From Paraphysomonas bandaiensis (taxonomy: Eukaryota; Chrysophyceae): a DNA stretch of 64,000 bases. The stretch is from assembly GCA_965644295.1 (NCBI GenBank), contig CBFFRP010000365.1:124001-188000 (forward strand). The letters run 5' to 3'. Under the pieces are notes generated by a model that was not told the DNA's origin, did not search any database, and worked only from the letters and a program-made list of their open reading frames with translations. This document shows, one piece after another, positions 33,616 through 45,254 of this stretch; positions within the stretch are counted from its first letter, which is position 1, and every line of letters begins with the position of its first letter. A program made the translations under genes and the position numbers.

Positions 33616-35326
33616 ATGAATTTTCTTCGTCTCATCAGTACTCTATATCTCTGTCTCCTATCTACTAACGGACAGCTCATTACTCTGCCTGATGGCACAC
33701 AGGTACCATCATATGCACACTGTCTCATATCTCCTCATCTATTATATAAATCAGCTACAAGGAAAAAAATCAGGCCGCGTGGCTGAATTTAAAGGGATCC
33801 CATATGCATCCCCACCAGTGGGTAATCTCCGATGGGCTCCTCCTGTCCCGTACACTAATCCTGATCCCTCACAAGTAATTGATGCCACTGAATTTGGAAG
33901 TGTCTGTAAACAACTCAAATTTGGTGGGGGGTCTGAGGATTGCCTCTTCCTAAACGTGTTCGTTGATGAAGATCGCCTCACGAATTCTTCCTCTAAAGAC
34001 CTGTCTGTTGCATTTTTCATTCACGGTGGGGCTTACCATGATGGGTGCTCTAATATCTATGATGGGGCGCAATTGGTTGAATACTGGGGTGGAGATGCGA
34101 TAGTAGTTACCATTAACTATCGCTTGAGTTCATTTGGTTTTCTTGGTTCTGAGGAGCTACGAAAACAAGACTCAGAATCCGGTTCCACTGGTAACTACGG
34201 TATTCAAGATCAGCGATTGGCCATGCAATGGGTGCAAGAAAACATTGCAGTATTTGGAGGAGATAAGAATCGTGTAATGATATTTGGGGAATCTGCAGGT
34301 ATTGATGTCCTTAGTTATATTTTTAAAGCCTTACTTTATGTGTATCACATTTTAGGGGCTGGTTCTGTGACTAACCATCTGACTATGAAGAAATCATGGG
34401 ATGGACTTTTTCAGGCAGCAGTATTGGAGTCAGGAGCATTCGCTGAATGGAACGTACAAAATATGACACTTTCACAAAATGCTTATGACTCTCTGCTAGC
34501 GGCTTTAAATTGTGCTGACCTCGAGTGCATGCTTAGCAAATCAACGGAGGATATATTCAAAGCATCCGAACAAATACCATCAGAGGATGTGAATTACCTG
34601 TATCCATTCAACCCTACTGTTGATGGTGTAGAAGCAACCACACATCCTTGGATTGCTATGACTAATGGAGATGTTATCGATGTTCCGTTGATATTCGGTA
34701 CAAACGAAGACGAAGGAAGCATGTTCACGCTATTGCCTAAAGGTGCAACTGAGGAGCAACTGATCGCCCACTGGACTCGCGAAGGATATACTGCAGAGGA
34801 ACAGGCAATAATGCTAGATCTGTACGTTAAGGACGTGGAGTATCCAGAGGTGGAAGGGGATACTGTATACTGGTGGGCAGGACAAAGATCCCTTGGAGAT
34901 GCAAGTATGTCATGTCCAGCCAAATACGCTGCACAAACTCTTTCTTCAACGACCAATCGTCAAAGTGATCTGTATGTGTATCACTTTGAACATAAAACTG
35001 CGGATTGGGACTATGTTCCTCATACGGCGGAGATAGATTACGTGTTCCACAACTTTATTCTACTGAAGGAAACAGGTGATCGTGATGTTTCCGACGTAAT
35101 GAGCTCTTATTGGGGCAACTTCGCTGTTGGTGATGCTCACGACCCGAACTCTCCTACCGTTGGCCTAGATTATGTGCCGAAATGGCCGTCTTACGACTCT
35201 GCCACTGATGAAGTACTGATCATAGGAGATACGGTGTACGATATTGCACCAAAAAGTGGCTTGAAGTTAAAGGAGTGTGCGTTTCATATCGATTTCATTG
35301 ACCACTCAATAAATTCCAAGTATTAA
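33616..35326 (+). CDS. Secreted type-B carboxylesterase / cholinesterase-like
   Basis: Three exons, 33616-33702, 33755-34298 and 34356-35326, give 533 residues. The first exon encodes a signal peptide (MNFLRLISTLYLCLLSTNGQ), so the enzyme is exported. Alpha/beta-hydrolase landmarks in order: GIPYASPPVGNLRWAPP, EDCLFLNVF, the oxyanion HGGAYHDG, GNYGIQDQRLAMQWVQENIA, nucleophile elbow FGESAG with Ser209, the acid in GTNEDEGSMF, and the catalytic His433 in VPHTAEIDYVF. The second intron falls inside the nucleophile codon block; without splicing the frame stays open but inserts a hydrophobic stretch, so the unspliced reading is wrong. Substrate unknown; hydrolysis of carboxylic esters is expected. 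The triad is complete. Confidence 0.93.
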
Positions 35327-36181
35327 ATGAGGTTAAGCACACGAGCTTATTAATACTTATGGTTCGTGTTTGTTAATGTGTTGTATGGTTTAATCCATGA
35401 CGTAAGATAAAACTAATTGCCTGGAGTATTCAATGCGATTATGTATGTGATAAAAGAGTGTTGAAGGTCGTATTTCTCTTCGTACATATGAAATATGAAA
35501 TAATAATAAAAACTAATTGGTTTACTGTTTATTGACTTTTTATAAAATATTGAAGAAATATACTTCAATGACATAAATTCGAAAAAAATTGAAGGTAATT
35601 AATATTGTAGTAATATCATCCCTGCCTACAACTCACGAATCATCCCTAGTCTCCCCAAAACCTATAATATAATTGTTAGTTGCATTCTTGAGTTTGCAGA
35701 AGATAACAGGAATAATTCTAAACTGACATAGCGGTGACTTTGCTTGTAGTGCAGGATCATAAAGGTAATGTGGATATGCGCTGTTGGAGAAAGCATTATT
35801 GCAATATCTATATTTGACATTTGACAGTTGACAGCACAAAAAAGTAGGCATTTTAGGATAAGGATATTTCTGCAATATACTGTTCCTTATCCCCGGTGTG
35901 ACCCATGAATCAATTGAGTTGTATAAAGTGTCATTTTACTGAAATTACATTGTAACCATAAGCTATTTATAAGTATAATAGCTATTCAAAACAACGGGTA
36001 TGTAAAGTACGCAACACGTTTAATGGGAGCCCAGATCAGAAAAGCAGGACTAGTGTAGCCACGGCCACAATATCTAAAGGCGTCTGTACACTGTACTTTT
36101 ATACGATACCAGATATCATTCTAGCACAATGCTCTCAGAATGAAGTACATCTAGCACTATTATCGACGCAGCCATGAGTGA
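35327..36181. other. Convergent 3' intergenic region
   Basis: AT-rich DNA between the 3' ends of the esterase and the mitochondrial carrier, with AATAATAAAA-like signals near 35500. The short frame at 35633-35875 is unsupported. Confidence 0.5.
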
Positions 36182-37479
36182 TCACTCCATAATTAAATTC
36201 AAGTGGCACAATAGCTGCACTGTTCCCTCGTACCCAATAAATATAATTCCATGTAGTGGAAATGCTCTCAGCATTGCCGCATTGAAACCCCTAACGTAGA
36301 GTAACTCCATTGCAATCAACTCAAACAAACACGTACCTAAAAAATACACGGTATCCATACTCTGCATACATTTTCCTTGTGCAATCTAATACACCCTAAA
36401 TGTAACGGTGAGTTGAATAAACTATCAAAGTACCAAATAAAATCATACCGTGTATGTTCCTGGAGGAGCAGTCTGCATAAAAGACTTAATTGCATCGAAA
36501 CAGAGAATCGGTGGAAGCCAAGTCATGACTCCAGCAATACCGCCAGCTAAGAATGAGCTCATAGTTGGCGTATCAGGAAGGGCCTGAGATATAAAGTGAA
36601 ACTTTTAAGAAAGTTCATGACTATCCACATATACCGTCCCACACATTCTCATTTAGGTATAGTGCCATGTAATTTCTGGTGACATTATACACTATATTCT
36701 ATTACCTTGGCAATTGTCACTTTGGCAATATGGTAGGAAGGATAGTAAACAGCGAACTGGGGGACCTCTCTCAAAACTAAGCCACTCATTCCTTGAAACA
36801 AGCCTCTTACTAGACCTTGTTTCTTTACGAGGTCCGCCATACATGCTCCACTCCAGCTGTACGGAGCCTTGTGGCCATCACGTTCACGCACTTGCATAAC
36901 AGACTTCACACGCTCCATGACTTGACGAAAAGGACTCTGGGCAAGGCCAGTGAATGCTCCAGCCATTGTCTGGAATTATACAATTCCACATCAAAAGAAA
37001 ACATGAATCATATAACAACCCACCATGTCAAGGGCAGAGAGCTCCGTTGATTTAGTTCCACGGTATTTCGCGATGGCCCTTGTGGCAAAACCATAGGAGC
37101 TATACAGCATGTTATAAATATAATAGCAGAGTTCGACATACGTGCCTGAATGATACTGCAAATGTTCCACCGAAGCCAACGGCAGGAGAAAGCAATCCAC
37201 GATAAAGAGATTTAAACTATGGTAGAGTTAGTAACTACATAGCTTAGAAACGCACAATGTACCCCATCATATCGCTTCATATCTCGAAAAACTTGAATCA
37301 TATTTCCACTATCAGGATAGGTCTGCTGTCTTATCTTCAGTGTATCTGCTCCAATGGATGCTATGTGATAATGAGTGTAATGTATTGACTGTCTTACCAA
37401 GTGGATAAACGACACAAATTCCGAGAGTACCACCCACACTGCCTGCTATAAACTCCTGTACAAAAGATCCTTTTTGCAT
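36182..37479 (-). CDS. Mitochondrial carrier, acylcarnitine-carrier type (SLC25)
   Basis: Eight exons, 37479-37398, 37345-37263, 37216-37146, 37099-37024, 36969-36706, 36583-36449, 36395-36337 and 36290-36182, give 292 residues. Three repeats of about 95 residues, each with a P-x-[D/E]-type helix start: YPLDTLKIRQQT, SPFRQVMERVKSVMQ, and a degenerate third PPILCFDAIKSFMQTAPPG. The third repeat, with QTAPPGTYTG and FFRGFNAAMLRAFPLHGIIF, is closest by eye to the carnitine/acylcarnitine and basic-amino-acid carriers (SLC25A20/29). It would exchange acylcarnitine or a related solute across the inner membrane. The third intron appears to be GC-AG (37145-37100): only that boundary keeps frame and the expected residues. 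The exact substrate is not settled. Confidence 0.9.
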
Positions 37480-38433
37480 TTTATCGCCCTCAAAGGATCC
37501 AAACTCCACAGGCACACAACACAACACCCCTTAACAGTCAGGAGTCCTCTATACGCTATTTATATATATTTACAGTCACTCAGCAGATGTAGAAATATCT
37601 GAACACTTAAACAACAACACCTTTCGCAATATGACAATGACTTTTTGCGACAGCTGTTAGTTTTGGGTGCTTAGTTTGTACTTGTAAATGTGTTGCATAT
37701 TCCATATGATTTAGGTCATATGTAGCCCGACGCATCTGTCCATGTATACACACCATATACATGCACTGCTGTACGGTTGGACGGTTGGGGTGTACATACC
37801 ATACATGGGCAACACTGCGACTAAAAAACAACCAACATATACATATTGGTATACAGCAGTATACATACTTCCATAAAACTTCCAAACTCCTAGAAGTTTG
37901 GAAGTTTCTAATAGAATATTAGTTTTTCCACATAATTTCGTCAAAAACGTCTAATTTTTTAGACTATGCAGGTTTTTCGTCCCATTGCTGTATACAACGT
38001 ATTATTGTCCACAACAATATACGGCTCGTAGTCTTCATTCAGTCCAATCATACACTAATGCAGGCATCAGCAGCAGCAGAGTATGGTAATAGCCTCCCAT
38101 CCAATAGATCTCTAATCTTATCTTTCTATTCGCTAATATCATCACTAATGTGGTTTAAATTTCGAATATTGCCTGTGGTAGTGTCATACCATACATACAC
38201 ATACATACATACACATACATACATACACATACACATACTGCTGTACATACACATACATACATACATCCCCATATCCATCTCGCTCCACATCCAGCAGTAC
38301 TCCACATACATATTCATACCACCATAAGAAGAAATCGCTATAACAAACCCATCATAACTCGACTATATCTGAAGGATCCCCCTCTATATTCATAATATAA
38401 TGCTATAGGTCACCCTCATATCCGTGTATTACT
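37480..38433. promoter_or_regulatory. Divergent promoter, carrier and ORC6
   Basis: About 950 bp. Upstream motifs: CACTGCTGTAC (37764-37774), ATACAGCAGTATAC (37851-37864), TGCTGTATAC (about 37986) and ATACTGCTGTAC (38235-38246). An ACATACACAT microsatellite covers about 38191-38262. No exon seen. Confidence 0.55.
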
Positions 38434-41400
38434 ATGAGCATCATGAACTCAGCCGTTATCGCTACTATAGCCTCCAAACTAAACATATCTGATAGTAAAG
38501 TCATTGCAAAGGCTGAAGAGATAGGTCGATTTATGCTTGTTAAAGTTCCCCCTAATTCTCTTAATAAGGTAGTACAGTTATTGTATGGGTATGTATGTAT
38601 AGTGTAATAGAGTGAGTATACAGGGAGAGGTGTGTCGTCCGGTTATAGCAATTGATATCGCCTGTAGACTACTTCAAGTTTCTGTAGCAAAAGAAAATTT
38701 AGTCAGACAGGCAGCTGTATCTGCAAAAATATACTCTGATACGTTCGACAATTGCAAGAATCGACTTAATTTGAGCTTTCCAAGTAATATTACAGTTGAT
38801 ATCCTTGGACTGAAGTATGGTCATCATAGCCTTGTTGGTAAAGCCAAAAAGTTACTGGATGATCGACAAGCTGAATGCTCAAACTACCATGCGAATATTT
38901 CTCATTTGAACCGGGGTGAATTTATTACACTATGTCATGCCGCAGCTTTTTTTGTTACTGCCAAAAACAATAAAGTCAGTTCGTTATAATATTACGTTGT
39001 GCTTGTTGTAAATATTGTGTAGGTCAATATCGTTAAGCAGCAATTGATAGATGATACTTCTATCAACAAGTTTCACTTTAAGACTTTATGTGAACTACTG
39101 GAGGTATGATCTTATATGCCCACTATATTTTTTCTGAACCACTGTAGGGCCCTGCTAGGGTATTGGAAGAAAGAAAAGACACTCATCAGCATCAGTCGAA
39201 TGGTAGTCTCAGCTTGGCGCAACAACATACCCACCATGAGAACTATAAATTCCAGGGGGGGGGCATTCCCCTTTCACGCTCATGTAGAATCACGGCCGAT
39301 CGCCGTACTCAGGCACCTTCATCTAAGGAAAATGCGAGAAACCTACCTCAACCCAATGTGAGCCACCACACATCTCCAGTGAAAGGACTTTCCTCATCTG
39401 CCTCTCAGGATTACTGTGGAAATGTCGGGGGATTGAGTCGACCTCCACTTGTGAAAGCAATCACAAGAAAATCTGTTCCAGAGAAGCAGGAATCATGTGA
39501 GTCTAGTGCAGTTGCAAGCTTGAATAAAATTGCCACTCCTGGGAGTTTGTTGAGAAGTAACTCCTCACCTATTCAATCAACTACAAGCAATGTTCAAAAT
39601 TTTGTGACCACGAAAGCCACAGCTGCAAGTCAGTCTGATTCTGGTGATGGTGTTACTTCTGGGAGCCTCATGAGGAGCAGTTCATCACCAGTCAAGTCAG
39701 CACCGACTAAAATTGCTGCGCCTGGTGGCCAGCTGAATAATAGTTCCCCAACAGTCAAGTCAGTACCCACGAAAATTGCTGCACCTGGTAGCCTGATCAG
39801 CAACAGCTCCCCACCAGTCAAATCGGCGCCGACTAAAATTGCTGCACCTGGTAGCCAGCTGAGTAATAGTTCCCCAACAGTCAAGTCAGTACCCACGAAA
39901 ATTGCCGCACCTGGTAGCCTGATCAGCAATAGTTCCCCACCAGTCAAATCAGCACCGACTAAAATTGCTACACCCGGTAGCCTGATCAGCAGTAGTTCCC
40001 CACCAGTGAAATCAGCATCCACTAAAATTACAAGACCTGGTGGCCTGCTCACGAGTGGTTCACCACTAGTCAAATCAGCACCGACTAAGATTGCTACCCC
40101 TGGTAGCCTGATCAGTAATAGTTCCCCACCAGTCAAATCAGCACCGATTAAGATTGCTACCCCTGGTAGCCTGCTCAGCAGTAGTTCCCCACCTGTGAAA
40201 TCAGTACCAAATAGGATTACTCCCTCTACTGCTGCCAGCAGTACGCCGCCGGTTAGGCCTGATAGTAATAAAGTTACGCCGAGTAGAAGTTTCAGTGCAA
40301 GAACTCCTGCATCTTCAACTAGAGTAACTCGTCCAACACCGAAGAAGTTTCTGAAAAAATCTGTTGAGAGTGCTAAAACTGCTTTTGCGAATTTTTCAGT
40401 TGAGGCTTCACCTCGAAACAGTAGCACCGTCACTGTGGATCTCAAAGAATCTGTTGAGAGTACTAAAAATGCTTCTACAAATTTTTCAGTTGAGTCTTCA
40501 CCTCGAAACAGTGGCACCGTCACTGTGGATCTCAAAGAATCTGTTGAGAGTACTAAAAATGCTTCTACAAATTTTTCAGTTGAGTCTTCACCTCGAAACA
40601 GTGGCACCGTCACTGTGGATCTCAAAGAATCTGTTGAGAGTACTAAAAATGCTTCTACAAATTTTTCAGTTGAGTCTTCACCTCGAAACAGTGGCACCGT
40701 CACTGTGGATTCGTGCCACCCTCCTCAACCTAAATTATCTGAAAGTGACAACGTAGAAAAGCCGCGAAAAGCTGAAAGTACTTCTCCTGTTCAGTCAAAT
40801 TCTTCGATTGACAACCCACAACCCCAAGTAGCCATCTCAGATATGCCTACTCCGCGTGAGTCTGAGAACGTGAATTGCAGTAGTGCTACAACCTCCACTG
40901 TAGTTTCTACGAGAAGTAGTATGGTCACGACTGTCGTTGCAAATGAGTCAGCCCCCATGGAAATAGATTCCTTGGATTGTCACGACGATGGCTCTGTGAA
41001 TGTAAATACGGCTCCGATTAAGAGTAGTTGTGAGGAAGTTTGCGCTGTCCAAAGTGCGTCGCTTATCCCACTGGGAGACCAAACTAGTAAATTTCCCGCG
41101 AAAGATGATTCAAGTACACTGACTCCTCTAGACTATGCAAGTATCCCGATATCAAAAGGTGATACCGAGCGGATGTCCATGGAAAATTCACAAAGAATAG
41201 TACAAAAGTCCTGCCGACCGGAGATTGCCGACGTATTTAAATGCAGTTCTAGGCCCAATGCGGAGCAATTGCGCGCGCCAACTCAGCTCCCAGGAAAAGA
41301 GTATCCTAAGAAAATTGGTAGCAAAAGAACTGTGGCTCTATTAGAGCATATTTCATTCCAAAGTGAAGCGGAATTACAACAGAAGAAGCATATAACTGAT

Positions 41401-41529
41401 GCGGTTTACGAAATGTGGAAAAAGAAAATCCTTGATAAGCATGGCTGGACTCCAGTTCCAACTTTCGATGAGGTATATGGTAGATGGAAAAGTAACTCGA
41501 CTGAAATTGTTGTTGCACACAACACTTAG
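38434..41529 (+). CDS. ORC6: Origin recognition complex subunit 6 with long repeat insertion
   Basis: Four exons, 38434-38568, 38624-38974, 39023-39103 and 39148-41529, give 982 residues. ORC6 helps load the MCM helicase at replication origins. The N-terminal part (to about 190) has the cyclin-box-like ORC6 fold: RPVIAIDIACRLLQVSVAKE, KIYSDTFDNCKNRLNL, GEFITLCHAAAFFVTAKNNK, FHFKTLCELLEGPARVLEER. The extreme C-terminus holds VYEMWKKKILDKHGW, like the conserved WKxKIL helix through which metazoan ORC6 contacts ORC3. In between lie about 650 Ser/Pro/Thr-rich residues with two tandem arrays. Other ORC6 proteins are typically 250-450 residues, so the linker is a large expansion. Many SP and TP sites make it a likely target of cyclin-dependent kinase. 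Confidence 0.85.
39690..40245 (+). repeat. 63-bp coding tandem repeat in ORC6, about 9 units
   Basis: Each unit encodes 21 residues of the pattern TKIATPGSLISNSSPPVK plus SAP. Units alternate between SAP and SVP starts and between GSLIS and GSQLS or GGQLN, suggesting an older two-unit (126-bp) duplication. The last unit is degenerate. Confidence 0.9.
40351..40710 (+). repeat. 90-bp coding tandem repeat in ORC6, 4 units
   Basis: Each unit encodes 30 residues, including FSVESSPRNSGTVTVDLK. Units 2-4 look identical at DNA level; unit 1 differs at several codons. Near-identity points to recent expansion or ongoing homogenisation. Confidence 0.92.
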
Positions 41530-42249
41530 TTGTTTCTTGAAGTTCTTGTGTTATTGCCTATAGATTTCCCTGTAAAAAGTATATATTTGTATCTTTTTCT
41601 CATTATCTACGATCTGTTTCACATGCTTCAAAGATAATACTTTCGCAAAAAACTCAAGAACGTGTTGAACAGTTTGTGTAGTTTTGCTATGTAGTGGTAT
41701 ATATATAGTACTGCCATTAGAATAAAGTGAACACAATTTCTAATGATAAAATAGTTTAGAAGTAGATATGACACTTGTGGTCATTATTAGAGCGATTTTT
41801 CCTTTTCAATACCACATAACATATATATTTCGCTGCATAGTATAAAAGCAGTATGCTACTTAAACTAGTGGCAAATATTACTCTGACTAAAGATATTTAG
41901 TCTTCTGACTGGATAATAACTCTGGAAGAGCGGCTGTAATCACTTCACTTCATACTTTCAAATTTTAAACGCTCTGATAGTTGTAGTATTAGTGATATTT
42001 TAGTTCTATTGGTGTGTTTGATCTAAATGCACTATCTAATCTATGAGACAACAACGTGCTTTTTAGCGTTTAACGTGTACAAAGAAATTAACGCAGAATA
42101 TTAACGTGTACAAATATCGTGTCGAAGGAGAATTCGAAATACGAAAGGCAGCCATTGTAGTAGCCAGATTATATATAAATTAAATAAGGCAGCTCAACTG
42201 AAATAGGCAGAATCGCGCTAAATGCTACCGCACTTACTGAACCATGGAA
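41530..42249. other. Convergent 3' intergenic region
   Basis: AT-rich DNA between the 3' ends of ORC6 and NPRL2. A pair of AACGTGTACAAA-type words at about 42070 and 42102 forms a short direct repeat. Nothing else recognised. Confidence 0.5.
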
Positions 42250-44466
42250 CTACTTTAATACAAACACACACTTGCTCTCGTCCAGATCAGCTCTACATAT
42301 ATCCGCTACACAACATATTTCATCTGTAGAGGGTCCGCAGTACGACTCCTGAGACAGCTGCTTACTTCCCCCTGCATATAATGTACCTTTGAGTGCTGTA
42401 CAATTCGTACAATGCACAGTGCACATCAAATGTGTAACATTCAAGCTCAATAACAAGCACACAGTATAAATTCAATCACCTGCACTACTTCGATTGCTTG
42501 ACCATGTGTCGTCACGATTAGTATTTACTGCCAGAACAGGGTTCACCCTAAGTCCTTTAACTTTACTCGTTGTATGCGACCCCGTACTTCGAGGCCTATC
42601 TTCTGTAGACTTACTTCCAACTGTTTCCTTCTACAATACGCAATCATAAACACATCACAAGAATAGGTTTTACACCACACAGTACAATAATACCTTTAGA
42701 ACCGGGTATTCATATATACGATTAATAAGCTTGCGATGTTGCGCAATGCCAAGCAATCGAGGAACATTAACATCTCGAAGTAACTTGGGGTTACTGGCAA
42801 TAAGTTCACGAATAGTTACCCCTAAAGTAAATATTGCAAACAGTGTGAGAACATCAGAAATAATTCGCACCACATAAATACCTGGTCGTAATGAAAGAAT
42901 AAACCTAAATATATTTTCTCTCTTCGGGAGTACATCAGGTTTATGAGCTGAATAAAGTTCAACTTCCTTCAGCTTCGATTCATCTGCCAAGTCTACGACG
43001 CATTCAGTCAATTCCAGCACGTGTATAATACCCGAGAGATAAAATTATACCCAATGCATAAGCAAGAATATGTATACAACAGCATACAAATTAAGGTATA
43101 AAACATATTTGCAATGTCAGAATAGATCTAACAATTATATTCGTTTGATGGGGAACATACCGAGAGCCCGCGGGGTAGATATATACATGTTCGAAAATTG
43201 AAAAATATCGGAAATAATGACGCATCTAGTGCATAAAAGTAAATACGATTAGCAATAATTCAGAAGTGCGTCGTACTCATAGAATACAAGGACTCGTAAA
43301 CACTGTTTGGCGCATATAATATCCACCTGAGGAAAAATATAAAAAAGGTATAGCAATGACAGAAACGAAATGCAACAATCTCCAATAAATACGGTTAGCA
43401 ATAATAGAGAAACAGCATGAAATCACAACAAATATGTACACTATTAAAAGATCAGCGTATACTATGCAGAGGCCCCTTACATCAGCATCAGCAGCGATCT
43501 TACGGACACAGGCCTGGTTATCTATATACGGCAATATGCGATTCACTGTTATATCCCACGGCATTCTAGCTAATAAAGATTTATCCTGATATTAAAGTGA
43601 GTATTAATTAAATATGACTCTTTGAGAGAAAACAAGTATGACATGGTTTGTGACACTTAGTCACCCACTGGAATTTTTAGTGGTAAGAGTTCGTTACGAA
43701 AATCATTGTCCGAAAAAATATTTCGTAGATGGTCATAGGCTTACAGAAAGAGACAGATGTGATCATATCACCTGAAGCATCATCGGTACATCATAATCTC
43801 GGATCACGGGAGGAATTTCCTCTGGAGATCGATATAGCTTAACAGCGAGCATATTGGCACTGTCCATCTGTACATAAGCTTCACCATTCTCTACCAATCC
43901 CTCATACAACCACCGTAGAACTTTCTCCAACATACTCTACAAATCCAATCATAAAGATAAAAAATATTTGAGTACTGACGATACCTTCGAAGAGGGATTG
44001 AATAAATACTCGACTTCAATTTCTAATGCTACAAGAGTTGCAGCCAATTTACGTAAAACTGGTTCATAAGGTTCCTGTACATACATCAAGTATAAAAAAC
44101 AATCATGTATGTGATGTAGTTAATTACCGTATCAACACACTCTCCAACTACGAATCCTATAGCAAAAGACAGTGTGTTTCTCCCATACTGTAAGCCTTAT
44201 TATCCATATAGGTATATGTATGTATCATCCCACATGTTTCTACTTACTTTAGCATTCTCAATAGCAACCGAGAAGTTCATAAACTGAATCTGATCGTATT
44301 TAATCACAATAATTTGCTCACATAAATGTTTCCCCACAATCACATAATCAGATACACATTCAAATGATTTTAAAGACATTATCCCATCAGGATATTGATA
44401 TAATAATTGTGGACCGACATCATTATCAAATTCTGAATATGTTATACCGATTAGTTGATTGGTCAT
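42250..44466 (-). CDS. NPRL2: NPRL2, GATOR1 complex subunit
   Basis: Eleven exons give 429 residues: 44466-44248, 44187-44128, 44074-43985, 43936-43772, 43585-43481, 43326-43277, 43225-43161, 42992-42882, 42821-42694, 42630-42480, 42395-42250. NPRL2 with NPRL3 and DEPDC5 forms GATOR1, the GTPase-activating complex that shuts down TORC1 when amino acids are scarce. The longin-like start is ITYSEFDNDVGPQLLYQYPD, then YGRNTLSFAIGFVVGE. The core has RDYDVPMMLQ, DITVNRILPYIDNQACVRKI, SDIFQFSNMYISTP, and the winged-helix part LGVTIRELIASNP with RKLINRIYEYP. The end, STDEICCVADICRADLDESK, matches the family C-terminus. A Ser/Thr-rich insertion (exon 10) makes it longer than the human protein, about 380 residues. 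Confidence 0.94.
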
Positions 44467-45254
44467 ATATATGAGGGGGATATGATGGTATTGAGGGGGT
44501 GGAGAGGTATGTATGTATGTATGTAGGTAGGTAGGTATGTATTGAGGGAGATGTAAGGAAGAAGTGAAGCATATGATATGATGAAGTTATTATCTTAAGA
44601 ACAAGGACTGTGTACTTCATGAGGTGTGGTGAAGTACTTTATTATGGAATATGTGTAGAGTATGGAGGAGAGTACCTACAGAAGTACACAGCCCTCTATG
44701 CAGGTACACATATGTACATACATCTCCATAAGAATCAGTCATACAGCAGTACAGTACTTTTCTAGGTACAAATGTACATATCTACAACATAGAGAAGTAC
44801 ACCTTACCATATACACAGGTACAACTATATCCCCATACATACATACATACATACATACATACATACATACATACATACATACATACATACATACATACAT
44901 ACATACATACATACATACATACATACATACATACATACATACATACATACATACATACATACATACATACATACATACATACATACATACATACATACAT
45001 ACATACATACACTATGATTATGTCCGTTACATTTTCAAGCATATGGATGTATGAATACATTGATAATACGTGCAACTTAACACAATCCTTTGCATCGATT
45101 GATATTGTTATCATTGTTTCATCACACCTCTAGTCACAAGAGTGTTTACTGGCAATCAATCAGTACATCTTGTTCTTAAGTGATTCATATCACGTCATTT
45201 TGCGGCCGGTACACTGACTCAGTGATTACATAATTAATTATTTAAAGTTCTGGA
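44467..45254. promoter_or_regulatory. Divergent promoter, NPRL2 and CFAP61
   Basis: Contains ATACAGCAGTACAG (44741-44754), the recurring upstream motif, between the two genes, then a long CATA microsatellite (listed separately). Long open frames here in three phases are products of the microsatellite. Confidence 0.5.
44834..45012. repeat. (CATA)n microsatellite, about 44 units
   Basis: Uninterrupted tetranucleotide array, by far the longest in the window. Shorter CATA/CACATA arrays recur in other upstream regions (about 24430, 38200 and 59030) and in the second RPL6 intron. Confidence 0.98.

Noticed and set aside
39630-40703. 357-codon antisense frame through ORC6
   Set aside because: A by-product of the in-phase coding repeats on the plus strand.
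44662-45114. Long open frames on both strands rich in Tyr-Ile-His-Thr or Met-Tyr-Val-Cys
   Set aside because: They are translations of the CATA microsatellite, which lacks stops in every frame.
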